From Cytobacillus sp. S13-E01 (GTDB lineage: Bacteria; Bacillota; Bacilli; Bacillales; Bacillaceae_L): a stretch of 46,040 nt of DNA. The notes under the pieces are model-generated. The model made no database searches. It saw only the letters and a list, made by a program, of their open reading frames with translations, and was not told where the DNA came from. The position numbers were made by a program, and so were the translations under genes. The DNA lies in the NCBI RefSeq assembly GCF_029193815.1, contig NZ_JARFVC010000033.1:1-46040 (forward strand), read 5' to 3'. Shown here in pieces: positions 35,276-44,807 of the stretch. The stretch's first letter is position 1, and each line of letters starts with the position of its first letter.

Positions 35276-35566
35276 GTTTACTAAATTTAAATGGACAAGG
35301 TAAATAATAGAGTGGATACTAATCGCTATGTGATTACACTTACATATATTTACACAACCTAATTCTATTAAAAAACTAGATTATTATATAGGTATTTAGT
35401 AGAATAAACCTATATTCATTTTTTACATTTTTCTACAGGGTGGGAATAGGAATTGAATTTTATTTATTCACCCATATATTTTTTGCCCGATCTATAAAGA
35501 AAATAGAAAAAACGTTTATGCACACTACTATTCATAATTTAATATTAAATTTAAAGGAGTGGAGAA
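35276..35566. promoter_or_regulatory. Regulatory region upstream of the terD genes
   Basis: TATAGGT (35387-35393) and ACCTATA (35408-35414) form an inverted repeat with a 14-bp centre, a possible operator or hairpin. In B. subtilis the equivalent yceC operon is under several stress sigma factors, but I could not place a convincing SigB, SigW or SigM promoter here. AAAGGAG lies just before the terD start. Confidence 0.35.
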
Positions 35567-36166
35567 ATGTCTATTTCATTGCTAAAGGGACAAAGAATTG
35601 ACTTAACTAAAGGTAATGCCGGATTATCAAAAATAATGATCGGACTTGGTTGGGATCCTGTACAAACTAAAAAAGCTGGATTCTTAGGATTTGGTGCTTC
35701 AACACCAAATATAGATTGTGATGCATCCGTTCTTATGTTAGAAGATGATAAATTTACAAACAAAAAAAATCTTATATATTTTGGTAATTTAAAAAGCTCA
35801 TGTGGCAGTGTTCAACATACTGGGGATAATATAACCGGTCAAGGTGATGGGGATGACGAACAAGTACTCGTTGATCTCAACAAAGTTCCACAAAACATCA
35901 ATAAGATAGTTTTTGTTGTTAATATTTATGATTGTGTAAAACGGAAACAAGATTTTGGAATGATTAAAAATGCATTTATTAGAGTTGTAAATAGTGCTAA
36001 TAATCAAGAGATGCTAAAGTTTAATTTAACTGATAACTACTCTGGTAAAACTAGTTTAGTTGTTGCAGAGATTTACAGACATGGAAGTGAGTGGAAATTC
36101 GCTGCGGTAGGTAATGGTACAAGTGATGCCAAATTAGAAGACATCGTTAATGGTTATAACAAATAA
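35567..36166 (+). CDS. yceC: TerD-family protein 1 (YceC-like)
   Basis: A 199-residue cytosolic TerD domain, a beta-sandwich that binds calcium and is thought to act in membrane-associated stress complexes. Family marks are [20 protein letters not shown], the acidic NIDCDASVLML and the calcium loop TGDNITGQGDGDDE, then DFGMIKNAFIRVV. A Lys/Gly-rich insertion after WDP and the NYSGKTS segment instead of DFSIETA distinguish it from the next two copies and match B. subtilis YceC. It is first in the terD-terC series. Confidence 0.92.
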   Translation: MSISLLKGQRIDLTKGNAGLSKIMIGLGWDPVQTKKAGFLGFGASTPNIDCDASVLMLEDDKFTNKKNLIYFGNLKSSCGSVQHTGDNITGQGDGDDEQVLVDLNKVPQNINKIVFVVNIYDCVKRKQDFGMIKNAFIRVVNSANNQEMLKFNLTDNYSGKTSLVVAEIYRHGSEWKFAAVGNGTSDAKLEDIVNGYNK

Positions 36167-36224
36167 CTTCCTTATACTACTGGAAAATATAAGCAAAACC
36201 AAAATTGAGAGGATGGAAAATTAA

Positions 36225-36803
36225 ATGGCTATTTCATTATCTAAAGGTCAAAAAGTTGATTTAACTAAAACAAACCCTGGTTTATCAAAGGTAGTAGTTG
36301 GACTTGGTTGGGATACAAATAAGTATGATGGTGGGAAAGATTTTGATCTAGATGCTAGCGTATTCTTACTGGATGCAAATGGAAAATGTGCATCTGAAGC
36401 TGACTTTGTATTTTATAATCAATTAAAGGCTGGAGCGGGTTCTGTTGAACACACTGGTGACAATCGTACTGGTGAAGGTGATGGGGACGACGAAAAAGTT
36501 AAAGTTAATTTAGGTTCTGTACCAGCAAGTGTTGAAAAAATCGCCTTTGTTATCACAATCCATGATGGTGAAGCAAGAAACCAAAACTTTGGTCAAGTTT
36601 CCAATGCTTTTGTAAGAATTGTTAGCGAAGATAACAATGAAGAAATTATTCGTTATGACCTAGGGGAAGATTTTTCAATTGAAACAGCTATTATCGTCGG
36701 AGAATTATACCGTCATAATGGAGAGTGGAAATTCTCAGCGGTAGGTTCTGGTTATCAAGGTGGACTTGGACGTATTGCTACAGACTATGGCCTATCTATT
36801 TAA
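36225..36803 (+). CDS. yceD: TerD-family protein 2 (YceD-like)
   Basis: A 192-residue canonical TerD protein. It has [67 protein letters not shown] and the [12 protein letters not shown] segment, all acidic calcium-site residues being present. It lies 58 bp after yceC, with GAGAGGATGG as ribosome binding region. A 12-bp hairpin follows in the spacer before the third copy, so part of the transcripts may end here. Confidence 0.93.
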   Translation: MAISLSKGQKVDLTKTNPGLSKVVVGLGWDTNKYDGGKDFDLDASVFLLDANGKCASEADFVFYNQLKAGAGSVEHTGDNRTGEGDGDDEKVKVNLGSVPASVEKIAFVITIHDGEARNQNFGQVSNAFVRIVSEDNNEEIIRYDLGEDFSIETAIIVGELYRHNGEWKFSAVGSGYQGGLGRIATDYGLSI

Positions 36804-36814
36804 AAAGTAATAAA

Positions 36815-36856
36815 AGAAGACAAGAAATAGATTCATGTTCTTGTCTTCTCTTTTCT
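36815..36856 (+). terminator. Internal terminator or attenuator between terD genes 2 and 3
   Basis: AGAAGACAAGAA (36815-36826) pairs perfectly with TTCTTGTCTTCT (36838-36849), followed by CTTTTCT. As it is inside the operon, it probably lowers expression of the downstream genes or stabilises the upstream mRNA. Confidence 0.6.
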
Positions 36857-36888
36857 ACTCTACTAATTAAATAATGGGGGTATTTACT

Positions 36889-37467
36889 ATGGCTGTTCAG
36901 TTATCAAAAGGACAACGTATTGATTTAACAAAAACAAATCCTGGTTTAGTTAAAGCGATGATTGGTCTAGGTTGGGATACAAATAAATATCAAGGTGGAC
37001 GTGACTTTGACTTAGATGCTTCTGCTTTTTTAGTAGATGAGAACGATAAATGTTTAAATGATCAAGACTTTGTATTTTATAATAATCTTTCACATCCTTC
37101 TGGAGCAGTTGTTCATAGTGGGGATAACCGAACAGGAGAAGGTGATGGAGATGATGAACAGTTAATCGTTGATTTCTCTAAAATTCCTTCAAATGTGCAT
37201 AAAATTGGAATAACCGTAACGATTCATGATGCAAATACACGTCACCAAAATTTTGGACAAGTTTCAAATGCTTTTGTTCGTGTATTGGACGATTCTAACA
37301 ATCAAGAATTGCTGCGTTTTGATTTAGGAGAAGATTTCTCAATTGAAACAGCTGTTGTCATTTGCGAATTGTATCGCTATGGGAATGATTGGAAATTCAG
37401 TGCCGTTGGTAGTGGATTTTCAGGAGGTTTAGCAGATTTATGCAGTAATTACGGTTTACAAGTTTAA
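36889..37467 (+). CDS. yceE: TerD-family protein 3 (YceE-like)
   Basis: A 192-residue canonical TerD protein beginning [20 protein letters not shown], with [40 protein letters not shown] and [12 protein letters not shown]. The ATG at 36889 follows GGGGGT by 7 nt and gives the family's normal N-terminus. An ATG at 36874 overlaps that site and is not used. It is about two-thirds identical by eye to copy 2, so the pair arose by duplication. Confidence 0.93.
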   Translation: MAVQLSKGQRIDLTKTNPGLVKAMIGLGWDTNKYQGGRDFDLDASAFLVDENDKCLNDQDFVFYNNLSHPSGAVVHSGDNRTGEGDGDDEQLIVDFSKIPSNVHKIGITVTIHDANTRHQNFGQVSNAFVRVLDDSNNQELLRFDLGEDFSIETAVVICELYRYGNDWKFSAVGSGFSGGLADLCSNYGLQV

Positions 37468-37520
37468 AGAGACCCTGAACGTAAATTCTTCGTTCGGCTC
37501 AATAATAGGAGGAGCAACAA

Positions 37521-38303
37521 TTGGAGATTTTACAACAGATTTTTTCAACATACGCGATGTTTTTTGACTTCGAAATGTGGGGTGAGGTTTTATCTGATCC
37601 AGTATCATGGGGATTAATAGGAACATTAGTCGTTATAGAGGGTCTATTATCAGCAGATAACGCATTAGTACTTGCGGTATTAGTAAAGCACTTACCCGAG
37701 AAACAAAGAAAAAGGGCTCTTATGTATGGTCTTTTAGGTGCTTATTTCTTCCGCTTCTTATTCATCGGAGTAGGTGTATATTTAGTTAAGTTCACATTTA
37801 TTAAAGTTTTAGGTGCCGCCTATTTAGGGTGGATTGTAATCAAATACTTCCGTGAGAAAAATAGCAATAAAGATGGTGAAGATGAGGTTAAGGAATTTAA
37901 TAAGACTTCATGGTTAGTACGTACTTTTGGTTTGTTTTGGGCTACTGTAATATCAGTAGAAATGGTAGACATTGCATTTAGCGTAGATTCTATCCTAGCT
38001 GCTTTTGCTATCTCAGATAAAGTTTGGGTATTACTTGTTGGTGGTATGCTAGGAATTCTTATGATGCGTACTATTGCAGGTGTATTCTTAAAACTAATTG
38101 ATAAGTTCCCTGAATTAGAAACTACTGCATTTGTTTTAATTGGTATAATTTCAGCTAAAATGTTCGCAAGTATATTCGGGTTCAGTTTAGACCATCTTCT
38201 TTTCTTTGCAATAATAATTGTTTCATTCCTAGCAACATTTGTAATTCACTATTATAACAAAGCTAAGGCAACGCGTAAGGAAGCTGCTGCTTCAAAAGAA
38301 TAA
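37521..38303 (+). CDS. yceF: TerC-family integral membrane protein (YceF-like)
   Basis: A 260-residue membrane protein with about seven helices. TerC proteins are linked to metal handling; Bacillus relatives have been implicated in manganese export coupled to protein secretion. The two symmetric acidic motifs are present: EGLLSADNALVLAVLVKHL (helix 1-2) and EMVDIAFSVDSILAAFAIS (helix 4). The start is a TTG behind AGGAGGAG. It is the last gene before a terminator at 38313-38345 and would be the membrane anchor for the TerD proteins. Confidence 0.93.
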   Translation: MEILQQIFSTYAMFFDFEMWGEVLSDPVSWGLIGTLVVIEGLLSADNALVLAVLVKHLPEKQRKRALMYGLLGAYFFRFLFIGVGVYLVKFTFIKVLGAAYLGWIVIKYFREKNSNKDGEDEVKEFNKTSWLVRTFGLFWATVISVEMVDIAFSVDSILAAFAISDKVWVLLVGGMLGILMMRTIAGVFLKLIDKFPELETTAFVLIGIISAKMFASIFGFSLDHLLFFAIIIVSFLATFVIHYYNKAKATRKEAAASKE

Positions 38304-38312
38304 TAAGTAGAA

Positions 38313-38345
38313 AGAAGGAGTTAGAAACATATCTCCTTCTTTTTT
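38313..38345 (+). terminator. Terminator after yceF
   Basis: AGAAGGAG (38313-38320) pairs with CTCCTTCT (38333-38340), followed by a T run to 38345. It separates the terD-terC genes from the biosynthetic module. Confidence 0.8.
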
Positions 38346-38346
38346 A

Positions 38347-38493
38347 TCCCACGCTTAAGTGGGGGATCAACTGCCCCTAAAGGTCCGACGAAGCACAGGA
38401 TGTGCAAGTATGGCGTAGCGCATAGGACGTGCGCGCTCCTAGCGTTATAAGTTCAACTAACAATCAGTTGGGGATAAAGACCCCCATTGATTG
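38347..38493 (+). ncRNA. Structured spacer with four hairpins before the biosynthetic module
   Basis: Four potential hairpins follow each other: TCCCAC/GTGGGGGA (38347-38366), GCACA-GGA-TGTGC (38393-38405), CGCATAGGA/TCCTAGCG (38419-38444), and a 13-bp imperfect stem CAATCAGTTGGGG/CCCCCATTGATTG (38461-38493). The last ends 33 nt before the next start codon and lacks a T run. It may be an untranslated cis-regulatory RNA or a dispersed repeat; no known riboswitch class is recognised. Confidence 0.35.
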
Positions 38494-38525
38494 AAGGTTC
38501 ACTTTATAAATTAAGAGGTGTTATT

Positions 38526-39722
38526 TTGAGATATTTTAATTATCTATCCGAATTACAAAGAGAAGGTATTTTCTTAATGAAACCCACGATCGTAACAAAA
38601 TCGACTCCCAAAGACCTTTTGCAATATAGTTTAGGGGCTACATTATATATGCCTTCAACCAGACATGATATTGCCGAACTTGTTATTTCAAAAAAATATA
38701 CAGAACTCTGTTCAATGGTACTTTGTCTTGAAGATGCAATAGGAGACAACGAGGTTGAAATGGCAGAAGCCATGGTTATAAAGCATATTGAAGCAATCTA
38801 TAATTCCCTAAAAGAACAGGTTATTTCTACAGAAGAACTTCCACTAATTTTTCTTCGGGTAAGATCACCAGAACAGATGTCGCGTATAAGTTACCAGCTT
38901 AAAGAGTCACTTGATTGCTTAACAGGCTTTGTGTTTCCTAAGTTTTCCGTTTACAACGCGACAGCCTATCTAGAGAATTTAGTTACTATCGTAAAAGAAA
39001 CCAACATTAAATTATATGGAATGCCAATATTTGAAACACCTGATATCATCGATAAAGAAACAAGAGTAATGAATTTTTTGACGATAAAAAAACTTTTAGA
39101 AAACTATAAAGATTCTATATTGAACATTCGAATCGGTGCTACAGATCTATGTGGACTATATGGTATACGACGAAATTGCCATACAACGATATATGATATT
39201 TCAATTATACGAGACTTTATAACTGATTTAATTAATTTCTTTGCTCGAGATTATGTGATCTCAGGACCAGTGTGGGAGTATTTTGAAAACTCAACTACTA
39301 GAATATTAAAACCACAATTACGTCAATCTCCATTCTCTGAAAGTTATGGTGAGGGGGGACTAAAAGTACGTACTCAATTGCTGAGTGAATATGGTGACGG
39401 ATTAATCAAGGAAACACTATTAGACCTAGCTAATGGACTGAATGGGAAAACGGTAATTCACCCAAATCATGTGAAGATTGTCCAAAGTCTTATTGTAGTG
39501 TCCAATGAAGAGTATTTAGATGCATTATCAATAGTTGAAAACTATACTGGAAATGTAGGTGTAGTAAAAAGTGAATACTTAAATAAGATGAACGAAATAA
39601 AACCACATTACCTATGGGCCGATAAGGTTTTGAAAAAATCCAAGATTTACGGGGTGTATCATGACAACCACAACTTCATCGACTTACTTGCAGAATCAAC
39701 CTACTCTTCAAATCTCGTCTAA
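38526..39722 (+). CDS. HpcH/HpaI aldolase-citrate lyase-like protein of the Ter locus
   Basis: A 398-residue TIM-barrel carbon-carbon lyase related to citrate lyase beta subunits and HpcH aldolases. Signs are MVLCLEDAIGDNEVE (metal/acid site), LIFLRVRSPEQM (Arg for substrate carboxylate), GFVFPKF, NIRIGATDLCGLYG and NGKTVIHPNHVKIVQ near the C-terminus. In this setting it probably builds or trims the carbon skeleton of a Ter-linked metabolite. The start is a TTG at 38526 behind GAGGTG; other in-frame candidates upstream lie in the hairpin region. It overlaps the next gene by 62 bp. Confidence 0.85.
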   Translation: MRYFNYLSELQREGIFLMKPTIVTKSTPKDLLQYSLGATLYMPSTRHDIAELVISKKYTELCSMVLCLEDAIGDNEVEMAEAMVIKHIEAIYNSLKEQVISTEELPLIFLRVRSPEQMSRISYQLKESLDCLTGFVFPKFSVYNATAYLENLVTIVKETNIKLYGMPIFETPDIIDKETRVMNFLTIKKLLENYKDSILNIRIGATDLCGLYGIRRNCHTTIYDISIIRDFITDLINFFARDYVISGPVWEYFENSTTRILKPQLRQSPFSESYGEGGLKVRTQLLSEYGDGLIKETLLDLANGLNGKTVIHPNHVKIVQSLIVVSNEEYLDALSIVENYTGNVGVVKSEYLNKMNEIKPHYLWADKVLKKSKIYGVYHDNHNFIDLLAESTYSSNLV

Positions 39723-41043
39723 CATGTCAGTAAAGTTAAATATCATCTCGAATCCTCTTAATCTTGCAATGGATGAATTATTTTTAATGGCAGCAAGAGT
39801 TAATAAAAAAAGAGGATTTCTTTTTGTCAGTAAAGTTCTAGGAAAACATTTACCTGTACATCCCTTGAAACCATTACTTACTTCTGGATTATTAGCAATA
39901 GAGCACTATGAAAATGCAACTGGACAACGTGTTCATACTAAACCAGCAATACTAAATGGATTTTTATCAGAAGATTCTGCTGTTATAGAAGAAGCTTATC
40001 AATTACTGTCAGAGTTAAATCTAAGACTAGGCGAAGATCCAATCATTATTGGATTTGCAGAAACAGCTACTTCATTAGGGCATGCATTTTTTGATTGTAT
40101 AAAAGCTGCTTTTTATATCCATACCACTAGAGAATCTGTTGATGGTTTGACTTCAAATTTAGAATTTGAGGAAGAACACTCACATGCTGTCGATCAACAC
40201 TGTTTTATCGATATTAGCCAAATTGATAACCAAAAACCTATTATTTTAGTGGATGACGAAATTACTACGGGTAAAACGGCTATTAACATTATTCGTAATA
40301 TACATGCTAAATTTCCAAGACGAAACTACTCAGTTATTTCAATACTGGATTGGCGATCAGAAAATAATGTGAGGCAGTTTTTAGACTTAGAAAAAGAATT
40401 AGACATCACCATCAACACATGTTCTTTAATATCAGGAGAAATGGTGTTTGACGGAGAGGCATTAGAGAGTGTGAATTATAATTATTCACCATTACCAAAG
40501 CAAAATAAAGTGAATCATAGAGTAATAGATGTTTCTAAGTTCTTTACCCAGACTAGTTATAATAATGAAATGCATATACCATATATTAATGAAACGGGCA
40601 GATTTGGGATAACAAACAAAGATAGACTAGGCATTGATCAGGCTTGTGCTGATGCTGGAAAATATTTAAGTGCCTTTAGTTATGGTGCTAAGACCCTTTG
40701 CTTAGGAACCGGAGAATTTATGTATCTTCCGATGAAAATATCGGCTCATCTAGGTAAAGGGGTAAAATTCCATTCGACAACAAGAAGTCCAATTCTTCCA
40801 GAAGTTAAAGAAAAATATGCAATCCAAAACGGCTTTACATTTTTTAATCCGGAAGATTTAGAGATTGTTCATTATATATATAACATACCAAAGGATCATT
40901 ATGATGAAGTCTATCTCTTTTTTGAAAAAGAAATTACCGAGGATTCTCTAAAGGGACTAATGGATATAGTTAGAGACAGAGGAATACAGCATGTGAATAT
41001 TGTTATATGTTCTAAGAAAAAAAGGAGTGAGCAATGTGAATAG
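39661..41043 (+). CDS. Phosphoribosyltransferase with C-terminal TRSP domain
   Basis: A 460-residue protein of the Ter-associated PRTase type. The PRPP-binding loop IILVDDEITTGKT lies near residues 194-206. A TRSP domain near the C-terminus shows its signature Thr-Arg-Ser-Pro at 374-377, after LGTGEFMYLPMKIS. PRTases move ribose 5-phosphate from PRPP to a base or amine, so this enzyme probably makes the N-ribosyl core of the module's product. GGGGTG precedes the ATG, inside the 3' end of the lyase gene; its own 3' end overlaps the StiP-like gene by 8 bp. Confidence 0.87.
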   Translation: MTTTTSSTYLQNQPTLQISSNMSVKLNIISNPLNLAMDELFLMAARVNKKRGFLFVSKVLGKHLPVHPLKPLLTSGLLAIEHYENATGQRVHTKPAILNGFLSEDSAVIEEAYQLLSELNLRLGEDPIIIGFAETATSLGHAFFDCIKAAFYIHTTRESVDGLTSNLEFEEEHSHAVDQHCFIDISQIDNQKPIILVDDEITTGKTAINIIRNIHAKFPRRNYSVISILDWRSENNVRQFLDLEKELDITINTCSLISGEMVFDGEALESVNYNYSPLPKQNKVNHRVIDVSKFFTQTSYNNEMHIPYINETGRFGITNKDRLGIDQACADAGKYLSAFSYGAKTLCLGTGEFMYLPMKISAHLGKGVKFHSTTRSPILPEVKEKYAIQNGFTFFNPEDLEIVHYIYNIPKDHYDEVYLFFEKEITEDSLKGLMDIVRDRGIQHVNIVICSKKKRSEQCE

Positions 41044-42145
41044 CGCTCTTTCTAAAATAGGTAGCTATCCTGAGCAAGATGTTACCTTCTTATTAAAAGA
41101 TTTGTCACATATTAATATAGAGAAAAAGACGATGGAAAGAGAACTGTCGATCCAAAATGGAGTTCATTACTCAGAAATGCTCCCGGTTGAGTATAAGCCA
41201 TCAGACGACTATATGAAGTTGTTTTATGAATCACTCGAAACTAGCAAGGAGAAGGTCGCCTTATCTGTTGCAGTGGTTGCTGAACAAATTGTTAGAAAAA
41301 GGGGACTTAATATTGTTCTTTGTAGCCTTGCTCGCGCTGGGACTCCTATTGGTGTACTGATAAGGAGATATATTGAGTTGAAGTATGATGCCTTCATTCC
41401 GCATTTTAGTATATCAATTGTTCGTGATAGAGGAATTGATGAGAACGCCTTAAACTTTATAGCATTACATTATCCTAAGCAGGAGATAATTTTCGTTGAT
41501 GGATGGACGGGTAAAGGGGCAATCACAAGAGAGTTAGATCTATCAATTAAAAATTATAATGAGAAATATAATAAGCAATTATCTTCTGAATTAGCTGTTT
41601 TAACAGATCCTGGTTATTGTTCTACTTTATATGGAACGAGAGAAGATTTCTTAATCCCGAGTGCTTGCTTAAACTCAACTGTTTCTGGTTTAGTTAGTAG
41701 AACGGTAGTAAATAAGACATGGATTGGATCTGATGATTTTCATGGGGCTAAGTATTATAGAGAATTATTGCCCGAAGATGTTTCTAACTATTATGTAGAT
41801 ACGATTACAAATGAATTTCAAAAGGTTTTTTCGATTGTGGATAGTAAACTAGAGGTTCTACAAGCCACTCATGAAGAACCAAACTGGAAAGGTTTAAAGT
41901 CCATTCAAAGGATTCAGCAAGAGTTTTCTATTGATAATACAAATTATATTAAACCAGGTGTAGGAGAAACAACAAGGGTATTATTGAGAAGGGTTCCATG
42001 GAAGATACTAATTAACCCAAGCCAAAAGCATCATTTGGAACATATCATCTTACTGGCAAAAGATCGAGGAGTTCCTATCCAAGAATATACTAGAATGTCC
42101 TACAGCTGCTGTGGTTTAATAAAACAATTGGAGAAAAAGTCATGA
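41036..42145 (+). CDS. StiP/PRTase-like protein with PELOTA RNA-binding domain
   Basis: A 369-residue protein. The first two-thirds match the StiP (cysteine protease-like) PRTase-related domain: VLCSLARAGTPIGVL and the PRPP-loop-like FVDGWTGKGAI. The C-terminal ~65 residues (from GETTRVLLRRVPWKILI to MSYSCCGLIKQL) fit the PELOTA/L30e-like RNA-binding fold found in this family. The GTG at 41036 sits 8 nt after AAAGGAG; frame-open sequence upstream is not needed. It overlaps the genes on both sides, so translation is coupled. Whether it cleaves protein, transfers ribose or binds RNA is not settled. Confidence 0.85.
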   Translation: MNSALSKIGSYPEQDVTFLLKDLSHINIEKKTMERELSIQNGVHYSEMLPVEYKPSDDYMKLFYESLETSKEKVALSVAVVAEQIVRKRGLNIVLCSLARAGTPIGVLIRRYIELKYDAFIPHFSISIVRDRGIDENALNFIALHYPKQEIIFVDGWTGKGAITRELDLSIKNYNEKYNKQLSSELAVLTDPGYCSTLYGTREDFLIPSACLNSTVSGLVSRTVVNKTWIGSDDFHGAKYYRELLPEDVSNYYVDTITNEFQKVFSIVDSKLEVLQATHEEPNWKGLKSIQRIQQEFSIDNTNYIKPGVGETTRVLLRRVPWKILINPSQKHHLEHIILLAKDRGVPIQEYTRMSYSCCGLIKQLEKKS

Positions 42146-42939
42146 GAGCATTCGCGAGTGATCTGGATCGAACCTTAATCTATTCTACAAAAATGTTAAA
42201 TACACATCAAACAAATAGTCCCTGCGAATTAATTGAAACAGTTGATGGTAGGCAAATATCTTATATTTCATTAAAAACGAAAGCTTCTCTTAGTAAATTA
42301 AATAGAGAAATGTATTTCATTCCCGTAACAACCAGAACAATTAGTCAATATAAGAGAATCCATTTATTTCAAACTGAAATTATACCTGAGTATGCAATTA
42401 CAAGTAATGGCGGTCATATCCTAAAGGGTGGTTCAGTGTTGCAAGACTGGACAAACTATATTCATGAGCAATTAAAAGCTTGTTTGTCTTTAGATGAAAT
42501 GATAAAAAGGATTAGAAATATAGCAAATCCACAATGGGTTGAACAGATTAATCAGGCTGACAACCTATTTATTTATTTGTTTATAAATAGAAGTCTTATT
42601 ACAAATAAAGAAATAACTGACCTTAATGAATGGGCTCGAAATCTTGGCTGGCAAATGTCACTTCAAGGTAGAAAACTTTACCTTATTCCTTTTCCTATTA
42701 ATAAATGGAAAGCTGTTGAATTCCTTTGTAACGAATTGAACGTAAGTACTATTTATTCAGCAGGTGATTCATTGTTAGATTATGATTTAATTACGAACGG
42801 ACATTTTGGAGTTGCTCCTTTGCATGGAGAAGTGTTAGAACATTATCCTACTCTTAACAAAACTACTTCTTCAGGGATGGAAGCTTCAGAGGAAATTGTA
42901 GAATTGATTCATAATAAGGTTTTTACAAAATCACCGTAA
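42142..42939 (+). CDS. HAD-superfamily phosphatase of the Ter locus
   Basis: A 265-residue phosphohydrolase. The nucleophile motif DLDRT (7-11), TTRT as motif II, a Lys in FPINKWKAVEF (motif III) and GDSLLDYDL (motif IV) are all present. The cap between motifs II and III is of the Cof type. It would remove a phosphate from the product of the PRTase/lyase steps. The start overlaps the StiP-like stop by 4 nt (42142-42145). A 237-bp gap follows before yceG. Confidence 0.87.
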   Translation: MRAFASDLDRTLIYSTKMLNTHQTNSPCELIETVDGRQISYISLKTKASLSKLNREMYFIPVTTRTISQYKRIHLFQTEIIPEYAITSNGGHILKGGSVLQDWTNYIHEQLKACLSLDEMIKRIRNIANPQWVEQINQADNLFIYLFINRSLITNKEITDLNEWARNLGWQMSLQGRKLYLIPFPINKWKAVEFLCNELNVSTIYSAGDSLLDYDLITNGHFGVAPLHGEVLEHYPTLNKTTSSGMEASEEIVELIHNKVFTKSP

Positions 42940-43176
42940 AAGCAATGTAGAATTACGCACTACGTACCCGAAGTAGATTATGTAGGAAAAAGCAGTAGAA
43001 TTACCATCTCTTTTAGTGTAGATAGATTTGGAATATAATATAAAATAGAGACAAAAAAATATCGAGACCTTATAGTTAAGTAAACCGTTGAATGAATTAT
43101 GTAATTCAATAAATGGCATGGTAGTAAGTATAACCTTGGTCTCCCGAAATTTTATCTTTATAAAGGGGATGACATA

Positions 43177-44790
43177 ATGAGTAATTATCGTAATCTTCAA
43201 ATTACTCAAGCTAAACTTGATAGTGATAAATGGAAACTTACTCTCTTTAAGACTCTCCCAGAGAGAACACCTTATGAGAAAAGTGATGAATACCGTTTTT
43301 GTCAACTATCTGGAAGAATATTAGGTACGAACCATGATGAAACTGATTACTATCTAAATCTTCATGAGTTATATACTTCTGAAAAGATTCATGTCTTGAG
43401 TGAAATACTAGATAAATCAATCTCTACATTACGGTTTCAAGGTGTTCAAAAGGTACACATGATTAATCAAAAAGAAAAAGGGTTGTCAGTTAATAGATTT
43501 GTAGCTTTTTTAGAAGGGGAACGTTTAATTCCGACTCATCCCAATAATCTTGTGCATCGTCATATAAGACAAACGCTAATTTCTGTTTTAGAGACATTTC
43601 AACAAAATCACAAAGATGGTTTCAATCATCCAGAATTCCGACGAGTGTTAGTAGATATTATTAAATGGTCTTGGAATCATCTCAATGGTTGGTTAGAAAA
43701 TATAAACCTAGAAATTGAAATGCCTCGTGTTATTTGGTATGGAGATGCATCTAAGAGCCAATTGTATTTTCTTTACTACTTAATGAAACTTGGGTGTGAT
43801 GTGCTTATTTTTCATCCTGAAGGAAAAGACGAATTTGCAGAGATTGACCCTAAACAGAATATTTCTCAAATTGTTACTTATCCAGCTACTGGAAAATTAG
43901 AACCTTTTCCTAAAGAAAAACCAGACCGTCAATCAACAGTTGCCTATCGAGCAACAAAAGAAATTAATAATGTACTATTTCATGAGGGATCTCACCTTTA
44001 TAAACCATGGCAATTTAGAAATCATCTTCCGACATCGGTGACGTTAAAAACGACCTATGATGAACTATTCTTAATTGCTAAAGAACCGGCACATATTCGA
44101 CAAAATTTTCAAGTTACTAAAGGGACTGTTCTGATTCCTTCAATTTTCTCAAAAATTATGGGTGTCTCTGCAAATAAAAAAGAATATTGGGACCGGTTAC
44201 AAAAGTTATCTGAATCAAAGAATACTGAGTTAATTAGAAATTTCCCTTTTACTAAGGAAGTTATCGCAAATCATAAATTCCATTATCAACACGCACTTGA
44301 TAAAGAGGGCAAGCTTCATCCTAAAAAGATGGTTGAAAGTAATTGGTGGCAATATAAGCATTTACCAGAAGGAATTCAACTAGCGATTGCTCATGTTATA
44401 TCAAATATATGCGCAAGCCCTAAGCTCATCCCGAAAAATAATGAAAAAGTAGAAGATGTTCAACTGTATTTATTTACACAAGCCACAGATATTGCACCTA
44501 ACCACTTAAACTTAATGCAGTTGTTTGATTATTCCCAGGATGTACCTAAGTTAGTTTTATTCAATACAGAGATTAATGGATCTCTTTCCCGATCTGATGC
44601 TGCTAGGATCTTATTATTCAATGAGCTTGGAATAGACATTGTAATTTATAATCCACCAGGCCATAACTGTATAGAGCAGTTCATAGATTCTAGTATGTTT
44701 GATACGCATTGGCTTGAGGAAATGTCATTTCAACAAGAATTCAAAGAGCCATCTTTTCTTAAAAAGATATTTAAGTCAATAAAATTTTAG
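43177..44790 (+). CDS. yceG: YceG-family tellurite-resistance-associated protein
   Basis: A 537-residue soluble protein of the YceG family found beside TerD/TelA genes; its activity is unknown. Two stretches look alike: PRVIWYGDASKSQLYFLYY through CDVLIFHPEGKDEF (about 186-223), and KLVLFNTEINGSLSRSDAA through IDIVIYNPPGHNCIEQF (about 463-507). This suggests an internal duplication of a Rossmann-like alpha/beta unit. AAAGGGG precedes the ATG. It is 17 bp from telA/yceH and co-transcribed with it. Confidence 0.85.
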   Translation: MSNYRNLQITQAKLDSDKWKLTLFKTLPERTPYEKSDEYRFCQLSGRILGTNHDETDYYLNLHELYTSEKIHVLSEILDKSISTLRFQGVQKVHMINQKEKGLSVNRFVAFLEGERLIPTHPNNLVHRHIRQTLISVLETFQQNHKDGFNHPEFRRVLVDIIKWSWNHLNGWLENINLEIEMPRVIWYGDASKSQLYFLYYLMKLGCDVLIFHPEGKDEFAEIDPKQNISQIVTYPATGKLEPFPKEKPDRQSTVAYRATKEINNVLFHEGSHLYKPWQFRNHLPTSVTLKTTYDELFLIAKEPAHIRQNFQVTKGTVLIPSIFSKIMGVSANKKEYWDRLQKLSESKNTELIRNFPFTKEVIANHKFHYQHALDKEGKLHPKKMVESNWWQYKHLPEGIQLAIAHVISNICASPKLIPKNNEKVEDVQLYLFTQATDIAPNHLNLMQLFDYSQDVPKLVLFNTEINGSLSRSDAARILLFNELGIDIVIYNPPGHNCIEQFIDSSMFDTHWLEEMSFQQEFKEPSFLKKIFKSIKF

Positions 44791-44807
44791 ATTTGGAGTG
44801 AAAGTAA

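Noticed and set aside
35387-35414. Terminator of the ATP-grasp gene
   Set aside because: The TATAGGT/ACCTATA arms are only 7 bp, AT-rich and without a T run; kept only as a possible operator.
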